Assembly: GCA_001805845.1 (NCBI GenBank)
Contig: MHHA01000071.1
Coordinates: 1-19,800 of the forward strand
Direction: 5' to 3'
DNA: 19,800 bases
From: Omnitrophica WOR_2 bacterium RIFCSPLOWO2_12_FULL_46_30
Lineage (GTDB): Bacteria; Omnitrophota; Gorgyraeia; Gygaellales; UBA12090
A model generated the notes under the pieces. It saw only the letters and a list, made by a program, of their open reading frames with translations. It was not told the origin of the DNA and searched no databases. The translations under genes were made by a program, and so were the position numbers. This document shows positions 14,198 to 19,800 of this stretch, piece by piece; positions within the stretch are counted from its first letter, which is position 1, and every line of letters begins with the position of its first letter.

Positions 14198-14521
14198 CCT
14201 GTCAATACCTCCCCTTATCTTGGTACAGGAAAGTATACCCTTATGGGCACAGGTAAAACACTTTCCCATACCACAAGCCAGAAGGCAGTGGTTTGGCTTC
14301 CCATAGCCAAAGCCACTGCGAAAATCGTAGCTGTCCCGCCCTTTATTTAAATAACGAGGCGGGATCCCGCCTTCCCAAAAGATAATAGAGGGGCGGGAAA
14401 AATCATCTGCCGCAGGCGATTTTCTTGTTCTACGGATTGCCTATATCTTACCAGAAAAATTAAATCAGGCAACAGCGCTCATAAAGACGCGTCTTTAGAC
14501 AAAAGCTCCGCAAAGTATGCT
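14198..14521 (-). promoter_or_regulatory. Non-coding stretch with nested inverted repeats: candidate structured 5' leader of GH94
   Basis: No convincing gene lies in these 324 bp. Read toward GH94 there is first a perfect 16-bp palindrome, TAAAGACGCGTCTTTA (14482-14497), then a weak promoter-like pair TTGCCT-N16-TAAGAT (about 14451-14478). Next come an imperfect palindrome at 14399-14423 and four alternating GC arms, CCCGCC/GGCGGG, at 14335, 14358, 14366 and 14392. A hairpin with 14 bp and one bulge (14285-14319) follows, then a hairpin of 12 bp with a 2x2 internal loop (14221-14273), and finally the Shine-Dalgarno GGGGAGG (14208-14214). The arms can form mutually exclusive pairings. It matches no riboswitch class I could recognise. 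Confidence 0.45.
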
Positions 14522-14812
14522 TCAGGCGATAATCCTGAGGACATCCTTTATTGGCTGGCCTTTAGATATGCCTAATTTTCTCGCCGGATGGCTTAAAGAA
14601 TGGACAGAAGCTTTTAGCGCTTCTTCAATAGTAGATACGCCGGTAATCTTTACTGCCGCATCCTTGAACATTTGCGCGGCGCTCAGATTAAGATAACCGC
14701 ACATAACATAACCTTTGGCTCCGCGAAGCAAGATAAGATTTTTTCTCTGAAGCCTGACCCAGAGCGCCTCAATATATTTTTTGCCAATCCTTATTTTTTT
14801 ATATTTTATCAC
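14522..14812 (-). CDS. DUF1805 (YunC-like) domain protein
   Basis: This 96-residue soluble protein contains GYVMCGYLNLSAAQMFKDAA, V-x-T-I-E-E-A-L, and a C-terminal A-x-x-L-G-I-x-x-G, the pattern of DUF1805, known from Bacillus YunC and from archaea. Its biochemical role is not established. The start is a GTG at 14812 directly after an in-frame TAA. No ATG occurs before codon 37 and no Shine-Dalgarno is seen, so the start is fixed by the open frame rather than by a signal. It lies between the response regulator (102 bp upstream) and the structured region before GH94. The local AT-rich N-terminus (Lys/Ile-rich) contrasts with its neighbours. Confidence 0.75.
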   Translation of the reverse strand: MIKYKKIRIGKKYIEALWVRLQRKNLILLRGAKGYVMCGYLNLSAAQMFKDAAVKITGVSTIEEALKASVHSLSHPARKLGISKGQPIKDVLRIIA

Positions 14813-14850
14813 TTAATAATCACTGGACTTCTGTTTATGTACGGGTTAAA

Positions 14851-14882
14851 GGCGGCTGCGGCCGCCCGACGATACGTCAGGG
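14851..14882. repeat. Two adjacent GC-rich hairpins between the receiver and DUF1805 genes
   Basis: GGCGGC-TGCG-GCCGCC (14851-14866) is a perfect 6-bp stem. It is followed by CCGACG-ATA-CGTCAGG (14866-14881), a near-perfect stem. Neither has a proper U-tract on either strand, so they are weak terminator candidates at best and more likely another micro-palindrome insertion. Confidence 0.5.
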
Positions 14883-14914
14883 AGGGCTGCTGCGGAAATG
14901 AATGCGCTGAGCTT

Positions 14915-15292
14915 TTACTTCCATTGATTAAAATATGATTTTATATAGTCCTTTATTTTATTCGGCGGCATCCTGTGTTTTACAAAACACTCAAGCGCTC
15001 CCAGCCTTTTTGTTTTTTCTATCTCTTCAAGGGAATCCCGGCCCGTTAATACAATAACCGGTATATGTTTTATCAAAGGGTCATTTTTGCAAATCTGAAG
15101 AAAACCAAAACCATCGAGTCCCGGCAGAATAAGGTCCAGGATTACCAGGTCTATTTTTTCTTTTTTGAACTTTTCCAGCCCTTCATTTCCATTATTTGCT
15201 GTAGCCACTTCGAATCCGGCCTGGCTTAATGCCTGGCTGATAATTCCCAAATTCAACCTGCTATCGTCTATAACCAATATTCTCTTTGCCAT
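14915..15292 (-). CDS. Standalone response-regulator receiver domain (CheY-like)
   Basis: This 125-residue single-domain receiver has all catalytic residues: acidic pair Asp9-Asp10, phospho-acceptor Asp53 in LVILDLILPGLDG, Thr83 in VIVLTG and Lys105 in CFVKHRM. No output domain follows, so it must act by protein-protein contact, as CheY, Spo0F or PilG/PilH-like proteins do. No histidine kinase is in the window, so the partner is unknown. A promoter predicted at 15332-15360 would give it an independent transcript with a leader of about 33 nt. No clear Shine-Dalgarno precedes the ATG. Confidence 0.93.
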   Translation of the reverse strand: MAKRILVIDDSRLNLGIISQALSQAGFEVATANNGNEGLEKFKKEKIDLVILDLILPGLDGFGFLQICKNDPLIKHIPVIVLTGRDSLEEIEKTKRLGALECFVKHRMPPNKIKDYIKSYFNQWK

Positions 15293-15331
15293 ATTGAGCG
15301 TATGGGCGATATTTATACTCGCTGTTTTTTT

Positions 15332-15360
15332 AGATTAGCATAATTTTGCTTTTCTGTCAA
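15332..15360 (-). promoter_or_regulatory. Predicted promoter of the receiver gene
   Basis: On the minus strand a perfect TTGACA (complement at 15355-15360) is spaced 17 bp from TAATCT (complement at 15332-15337). The -10 is preceded by TGC, the extended -10 pattern TGn. It fills the 82-bp gap after the SGNH hydrolase stop, suggesting a new transcription unit begins here. Confidence 0.6.
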
Positions 15361-15374
15361 TCGGCGAATTCTGC

Positions 15375-16379
15375 CTACGGGGCATTAAACCGTGTGTTCG
15401 GAATTAGATTATTTTTTCTCAATATCCTGCATAAAAGGTCTGCCATTACGCCAAGGGCCTTTGCATTTTTGTGCGACTCATTGTATTCATAGTTAATAGA
15501 AACGCTCTGGGGGCTCATCCCTAAGCGGTTAAACTCCTCTATCGCATCCACATAAATAATATTTTGATGGCCTATCCCTTTTATTAGTTTGTGGATGTGC
15601 CGGTAAGGATAATTTTCTTTAAAGTCTTTTACCGCAAGGCTTGAAACGGGAAAAATATTTACCACAAGCCTGATGTTATACGATTCTAACAGTGAGGCCA
15701 TCTCAAGAACCGCCTTTTTCAAATGTATGAAGGATATCCCGCTATGAAGATAATTAAAATGCTGCGCTTCGGTCTTGATACGCAGCCTTCTGCGCTCCAT
15801 TCTGATCAGGCCTTTCTTAATCCGATAAAGGATATACCGGTAGATTGCGCTGTTGCGGGTGAGAAAATTGTCTCCAAAATAGTACTCACCCGGCTCCGGG
15901 TCATTCAAGACATAATCCAGGACTACCAAATCCGGACGATAGCCAAGGCCCTGAGCCTTTAAAACCTCAAACTCCTGGAAGGTATTATACCCTTCCACCC
16001 CGCTATTAACCACCTCAAATTTTATCCCCCCTGACTTCTCATTTAGGAGCTTCTCCAGCTGACGGCTGAGGCTGTCCTCTTCGGGTAATAATATTGAAAA
16101 TAATTCCGAATCGCCTAACATTAAAATACGATAGGTATCTTTTGGTTTTTGGATATTTATTTCCGGGCCGCGCCAGCCGGCTGAATTTATTTTGACATTT
16201 CCTGATTCGGCATTGGGAATAAGCTTATAGCGGATAAAGGGGTTTTTGCTTCTTTGATAAAACGGCCGGCGCACAGCAGGGGCCATTTCCCAGAATAGCC
16301 TCAAAGCTATTTCTCCTGCCAACAGCAATAAAATAACCGTTGCCAGAGAAATAAAAATTTTTAATGATTTATTCTTCAA
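15375..16379 (-). CDS. Membrane-anchored SGNH/GDSL-type hydrolase-like protein
   Basis: This 334-residue protein has an N-terminal hydrophobic segment (about 7-27) acting as a signal anchor. The SGNH-hydrolase pattern follows: block I LMLGDSELF with candidate nucleophile Ser91, block II VVNSGVEGYNTFQE, block III LDYVLND, and a C-terminal NESHKN with His303. Families with this architecture deacylate or acylate cell-envelope glycans or lipids. The canonical D-x-x-H is N-x-x-H here (Asn300), so catalysis may be altered. The start is TTG at 16379, overlapping the TGA of the M1-barrel gene (TTGA). It is supported because only this start includes the whole hydrophobic anchor and no ATG is available before residue 32. 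Co-transcribed with the peptidase-barrel gene. Confidence 0.75.
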   Translation of the reverse strand: MKNKSLKIFISLATVILLLLAGEIALRLFWEMAPAVRRPFYQRSKNPFIRYKLIPNAESGNVKINSAGWRGPEINIQKPKDTYRILMLGDSELFSILLPEEDSLSRQLEKLLNEKSGGIKFEVVNSGVEGYNTFQEFEVLKAQGLGYRPDLVVLDYVLNDPEPGEYYFGDNFLTRNSAIYRYILYRIKKGLIRMERRRLRIKTEAQHFNYLHSGISFIHLKKAVLEMASLLESYNIRLVVNIFPVSSLAVKDFKENYPYRHIHKLIKGIGHQNIIYVDAIEEFNRLGMSPQSVSINYEYNESHKNAKALGVMADLLCRILRKNNLIPNTRFNAP

Positions 16380-19234
16380 AACATATGGCCAAAGCCAAGC
16401 CAGTAATGCCGCTTGGCTTTGGGTTGGCTTAGGGCTAAAGCCGCGTCTAAGCGAAGGACAAATTTCTCCAGGAATGAGCCCAGGGTAAAATGCAAACGTA
16501 AGCCCAGGCCGGCGTCCTTTTTAAAACTGCGCTCGTTGAAACTGGTAAACCAACTCTTTCCGATGTCAAAAAATCCCACTCCTTGAATTTTATCTAAGCC
16601 AAGGATATTATCCAGAAATCTTACATTCAGATTATCAATTAAATCCTGGCGGTATTCAAGGTTAAACATTAGCGCCTGCGAACCGTTGATGGTTTTATAA
16701 GCAAACCCTCTTAAACCGTTTTCTCCTCCCAATTGAAACAGCCCTTTATCGGGAGGATAGCCTAAGCCCAATTTAAATCGCGCGGCTATTGCCTGTTTAG
16801 GATAAAGAGAGCCATAGCGGCTTAACTCGTTAGCCAGGCGCCAGAAAAATGTATCTCCTCCTAAAAAATGTTCGGCATTTTCTAAAGTTGAAATAAATTT
16901 CCAGCCGTTAAGCAAATCCGGGTATGGCCCGTATCTGCCGAGCTTCAAATTCAAGCCGATGATTGCCTCGTCCTGCCGGCGGTAATAGAGATTGCGGATA
17001 TCTTCTAATCCCCCGGAGGTTAAAGCGCTTTTAAAATCCCGGTTCTTTAAAAGATACAGGCTGAGGTGGTCGTTCTCGTCCGCAAGGCCGTAACTTACCG
17101 GCCAGAGCTCTTTGCGTAAATATAGCTTAAAGCCATCCTGATCGTCTTTACCGCTGGTATCGTTATAATCAAAGGCCTCAATTCCCCATTTAAGCAGCCG
17201 GCCGCCCAAATGGCGCTGTTGGAAACCTAAAACATTTTTTATTCTTTGCTCGCCAAAATTATAGCCGCTGGAAAGATAAAGGATATTATCCTGGGGCTTT
17301 TGTAAGGATGACCTTACCCCTAAATCACTGCCTATCTGCGGGCCAAAGACTAAGCTATAGGCGTCGTCTTTAAGAAAAACCGGAATTTCGTATATCGGAT
17401 AATATAAAGGAACCAGCTTGAGGTCTATTTTTCGTTTCCAATTATTATTCACCCGGTCTAAATCCAAGAGCCTTTTTTCCGGATCTAGCTGGACGGATTT
17501 TATTGTTTTAAAAGGTTCAATTAAGAATTCTTTTTCTTTTCCCAGGCCATCCCAGGATAACTTTTGGGTAGTGCCGTCAGCAAATTCTATCTTTAGCTCA
17601 ACCGGCATGCGGATTTCAGCCCGATTTTCCAGAATAACTTTATTATCTTTAACCTCTTTGACGGCGTAATCGCATTTTTTAGAGGTTTTAAACCACTGCT
17701 GGAAAAACCAGCTTAAATCTGTCCCGGCTTCTGCTTCAGCTAATGCCTTTATATCTGAGAGCGCGATATTCTTAAATGTATATTCATTGAAATATCTCTG
17801 CATAATTTTTTGAAATACTTCTTCGCCCACCGCGTAATTTAACATCTCCCAGATTTTTGAGCCCTTGCCATAGGTAATGGAGAAGATAGAGCTTGGCTCC
17901 TGAAAGCTGGAAAGCTCTCCCTGAACCGGACTATCCAATCCATTTTTAGCCACAAAGCTGTAGCGGTCTAACTGGGCGCGTTGAAAGGAAAAACTGGGAA
18001 TAAGCCAGCTTAAAGCTTTAGGTAAAACCATTACTTCGGCTTCCTGTCCATATTTCTGCGCTAAGTACTGCAGAACAAAAGATGAATTCATTCCTTCATC
18101 AATAACCATTTCCTTATATTCATCAGAGCCAACGATATTGTAAAACCACTGGTGCCCGGTTTCATGGACAATCAGAAAATCAAAATAGCGCTGCAAAAAC
18201 TCCGGCAGGCGATATACCCTGGTGTCAATGAGGATGAGGTTTGATGACTGCGTTCCGCCGTAAGCGAGGAAACTCGGCGCGATATTAAATTCTTTATAAG
18301 GATAAGGGATAAACTTCTCTGCATAAAATTTAATTAAACCTGCCGCGGAATCCAGCGCCTTTTGAGCGTAAAGAGCATCGCCTTCCAAATAATAAGAATT
18401 TATTTTTATTCCTTCCGTTTCCAGGGATTTTACTTTATAATCCGGGCTTAAGGTTAATCCAAAATCTCGTAACGGCAGTTCGGATTCAACAAAAAGCGTC
18501 CTGGTTCCATCGGCATTCCGAGCCTCGCTCTTTAATATTCCGCTATGGATAACTACCTCGCCTCCGGGCACCGTCAGTTTAACTGAATATAGAGCCGCCT
18601 CTGAAAAATATGGCTGGTGATAGGGATAAAAGGGATAATTATGCCATCCCTCTTTATCCAGGACTGATAGTATGGGATACCAGCGCAAAAGGCTGGTAAT
18701 ATTCTTATGCCAGCCGAATCTTCCATACATATGGGGAATGACCACCAGATAATCTAAGTCCAGAACAACCGCTCTACCGGGTGAGATTTCCTTGTCTAAA
18801 TCAATCCTCAGGATGGTATTGTCTTTTCCTTCGATAGCGTATTTAAGACTTTTGCCTTCTGAGGAGACTGTATTTATTTTTAGGTCTCCGGTCCTAAATC
18901 TTTCGGGAAAGGGATTGACTTTAAAATAAGCCGCGTATCTCAGGATAAAATTCTTTTCTTCTTTATTATACTTACGATGCGGATAGATATGAAAATATAT
19001 TTGCGATGTTGATTTATCAGAATTATTGACAAAGGTTACCCTCTGCTTTGCTTGAATGAAATGTCTGGCGGTATCAATAGAGGCATCTATTTCGTATTTA
19101 GGATGTTCATATCCATATCCGGGAGAAACCAGAAACCAGCCACCGCCAAGGCGGGGTGCCGCCAAGGCGGCAAAACCAAAAACCAGAAAAAACAATACGC
19201 TACACGCTATACGCTCTACGTTATACGCTATCAT
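16376..19234 (-). CDS. M1-family metallopeptidase fused to an Omp85-type outer-membrane barrel
   Basis: The predicted protein has 952 residues. A signal peptide (1 to about 26, core CSVLFFLVFGFAALAA) precedes an M1-type N-terminal beta domain and a gluzincin catalytic domain with HETGHQW (His357, Glu358, His361) and the third zinc ligand Glu380, exactly 18 residues later. A Tyr in ITYGKGSKIWEML matches the catalytic Tyr. The GxMEN-like loop reads GGTQSSNLILI, with Gln where aminopeptidases have the N-terminus-binding Glu. From about 600 to the end the sequence is amphipathic beta-strand-rich, with GLRGF at 840-844, the conserved strand-6 motif of Omp85/BamA barrels, and a terminal Phe. This implies an outer-membrane protein with a periplasmic peptidase module. 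ATG 19234 (ATGA overlap with the upstream stop) is preferred over a GTG 21 bp earlier. The codons just after it are a heptamer tract. Confidence 0.85.
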   Translation of the reverse strand: MIAYNVERIACSVLFFLVFGFAALAAPRLGGGWFLVSPGYGYEHPKYEIDASIDTARHFIQAKQRVTFVNNSDKSTSQIYFHIYPHRKYNKEEKNFILRYAAYFKVNPFPERFRTGDLKINTVSSEGKSLKYAIEGKDNTILRIDLDKEISPGRAVVLDLDYLVVIPHMYGRFGWHKNITSLLRWYPILSVLDKEGWHNYPFYPYHQPYFSEAALYSVKLTVPGGEVVIHSGILKSEARNADGTRTLFVESELPLRDFGLTLSPDYKVKSLETEGIKINSYYLEGDALYAQKALDSAAGLIKFYAEKFIPYPYKEFNIAPSFLAYGGTQSSNLILIDTRVYRLPEFLQRYFDFLIVHETGHQWFYNIVGSDEYKEMVIDEGMNSSFVLQYLAQKYGQEAEVMVLPKALSWLIPSFSFQRAQLDRYSFVAKNGLDSPVQGELSSFQEPSSIFSITYGKGSKIWEMLNYAVGEEVFQKIMQRYFNEYTFKNIALSDIKALAEAEAGTDLSWFFQQWFKTSKKCDYAVKEVKDNKVILENRAEIRMPVELKIEFADGTTQKLSWDGLGKEKEFLIEPFKTIKSVQLDPEKRLLDLDRVNNNWKRKIDLKLVPLYYPIYEIPVFLKDDAYSLVFGPQIGSDLGVRSSLQKPQDNILYLSSGYNFGEQRIKNVLGFQQRHLGGRLLKWGIEAFDYNDTSGKDDQDGFKLYLRKELWPVSYGLADENDHLSLYLLKNRDFKSALTSGGLEDIRNLYYRRQDEAIIGLNLKLGRYGPYPDLLNGWKFISTLENAEHFLGGDTFFWRLANELSRYGSLYPKQAIAARFKLGLGYPPDKGLFQLGGENGLRGFAYKTINGSQALMFNLEYRQDLIDNLNVRFLDNILGLDKIQGVGFFDIGKSWFTSFNERSFKKDAGLGLRLHFTLGSFLEKFVLRLDAALALSQPKAKRHYWLGFGHMF
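19143..19170. repeat. Two copies of the palindrome CCGCCAAGGCGG
   Basis: The 12-bp palindrome occurs at 19143-19154 and 19159-19170, 16 bp apart. It lies inside the coding sequence at the signal-peptide cleavage region of the M1-barrel protein, where it encodes ALAAPRLGGG. Tandem GC-rich palindromes in a moderate-GC gene suggest repeat insertion. Confidence 0.8.
19197..19231. repeat. Tandem heptamer tract (ACGCTAT-type, 5 units) at a start codon
   Basis: Five consecutive 7-bp units, ACGCTAC, ACGCTAT, ACGCTCT, ACGTTAT and ACGCTAT, fill 19197-19231. On the coding (minus) strand they begin directly after the ATG of the M1-barrel gene and overlap the stop codon of the endonuclease III-like gene. 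Because 7 is not a multiple of 3, gain or loss of one unit would shift the peptidase reading frame. Confidence 0.9.
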
Positions 19235-19800
19235 CTTATCGGACACGTTTCGCACTTTGGATTATTTTTCTTGCAAATCTCTTTGCCTAAGCGCACGATG
19301 AGGGCATGGTATTCATTATATAATCCCGCATCCTTTTTAATGCCCCGCATAAATATTCCCTGCGCCTGATGATAGCCGGTATTTTCGCTAATGAGCTTTT
19401 TCCTGGAGAAAATTCTTTTGGTATAGGCATCCACCACAAATACAGGATAGCCGCCGGCATAAAGCAGTATAGAATCCGCTGTTTCAGGGCCGACGCCTTT
19501 TACATTTAAAATCTGACGCCTTAAGCTGTCTAAATCCCGGCTAAACATCTTTTTCAGGCTTCCGCCATAATTTTTAAATAAGAAATCTAAGAATGACCTC
19601 AGGCGTCTGGCTTTGATATTATAGTAACCCGAGGGCCGGATAAGCCGGGCTAATTTTGCCAAGGGTAAAGAATACAGCTTACGCGGGTTTAACACTTTTG
19701 CCTTTTTTAAATTGTTAATTGCGCTTTCAACATTCTGCCAATTGGTATTCTGGGTCAGGATTGCTCCTACAATGACTTCAAACGGTGTCTCGCCCGGCCA
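19231..19800 (-). CDS. Endonuclease III-like DNA glycosylase (HhH-GPD, COG2231 type), 5' end outside window
   Basis: The frame is open to the right edge, so the gene continues beyond 19800; a GTG at 19695 is internal. At least 189 residues are visible. WPGETPFEVIVGAILTQNT at the edge is the HhH-GPD N-terminal helix pattern of the COG2231/MagIII-like group. The helix-hairpin-helix LNVKGVGPETADSILLYAG follows, with the usual Lys of bifunctional glycosylases replaced, then FVVDAYTKR with the catalytic Asp. These enzymes excise damaged bases such as alkylated purines. The C-terminus reads CKKNNPKCETCPIR, giving only three of the four cysteines of the C-x6-C-x2-C-x5-C iron-sulfur loop before the stop. 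The stop coincides with the start of a heptamer tract, so the end may be truncated. Confidence 0.88.
   Translation of the reverse strand, partial: WPGETPFEVIVGAILTQNTNWQNVESAINNLKKAKVLNPRKLYSLPLAKLARLIRPSGYYNIKARRLRSFLDFLFKNYGGSLKKMFSRDLDSLRRQILNVKGVGPETADSILLYAGGYPVFVVDAYTKRIFSRKKLISENTGYHQAQGIFMRGIKKDAGLYNEYHALIVRLGKEICKKNNPKCETCPIR

Noticed and set aside
14198..14269. Longer GH94 reading frame starting at 14269
   Set aside because: No Shine-Dalgarno is placed for it, the extra residues overlap a hairpin, and a strong GGGGAGG precedes the ATG at 14197, where the conserved N-terminus begins.
14200..14345. Possible cobalamin riboswitch (segments such as GCCACTG and AAGCCAAACCACTGCC)
   Set aside because: The conserved B12 box and the correct order of elements are absent; the resemblance comes from the hairpin arms.
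19235..19255. GTG start at 19255 for the M1-barrel gene
   Set aside because: The ATG at 19234 overlaps the upstream stop as ATGA, as at several other gene junctions here, and gives a cleaner signal peptide.

Overview
The window suggests a Gram-negative bacterium known only from environmental DNA. It has an outer membrane (an Omp85-type barrel, a lipoprotein protease), a bacterial Rex repressor and Era GTPase, moderate GC, and many very short palindromic or heptameric repeats inside and between genes. The mix of PAC2, DUF1805, GH94 phosphorylase, standalone receiver and paired ATP-grasp ligases fits a PVC-superphylum relative such as Candidatus Omnitrophota. That placement is inference from gene content, not proof. 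No rRNA, tRNA or CRISPR array was seen.

Nearly everything is on the minus strand, so transcription runs right to left. Right block (19800 to 14915): the 3' part of an endonuclease III-like glycosylase, an M1 metallopeptidase fused to an outer-membrane barrel, an SGNH hydrolase, and a lone response-regulator receiver with its own promoter. Then come a small DUF1805 protein (14522-14812) and a 324-bp non-coding stretch rich in inverted repeats, which may be a structured leader for the following GH94 phosphorylase (11546-14197). The single plus-strand gene (8888-11554) converges on GH94 with a 9-bp overlap. It encodes a three-domain acyl-activating enzyme, ACP and PlsC acyltransferase, and diverges from era through back-to-back promoters.

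Central block (8786 to 2828, minus): era, a REP/MITE-like palindrome, a YbgC-type thioesterase, an M20 peptidase, a PAC2 protein, a YihX-like HAD phosphatase, an M48 lipoprotein protease with a PDZ domain, and rex. From the thioesterase on, gaps are at most about 30 bp or 4-26 bp overlaps, which suggests one operon of envelope and protein-quality housekeeping functions ending in the NADH-responsive repressor.

Left block: 2226-2827 holds remnants of two unrelated insertion sequences, then a promoter and an intrinsic terminator-like hairpin that together look like an attenuated leader. Two tandem D-Ala-D-Ala-ligase-like genes follow. A decamer-repeat hairpin and a strong Shine-Dalgarno then lead to a further gene running off the left edge.

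The most unusual items are: (1) the M1 peptidase-Omp85 barrel fusion, whose 5' end is built from heptamers and palindromic repeats; (2) the leader-like structures before the ligase pair and before GH94; (3) the AMP-ligase/ACP/PlsC fusion; (4) micro-palindromes inserted in frame in GH94.
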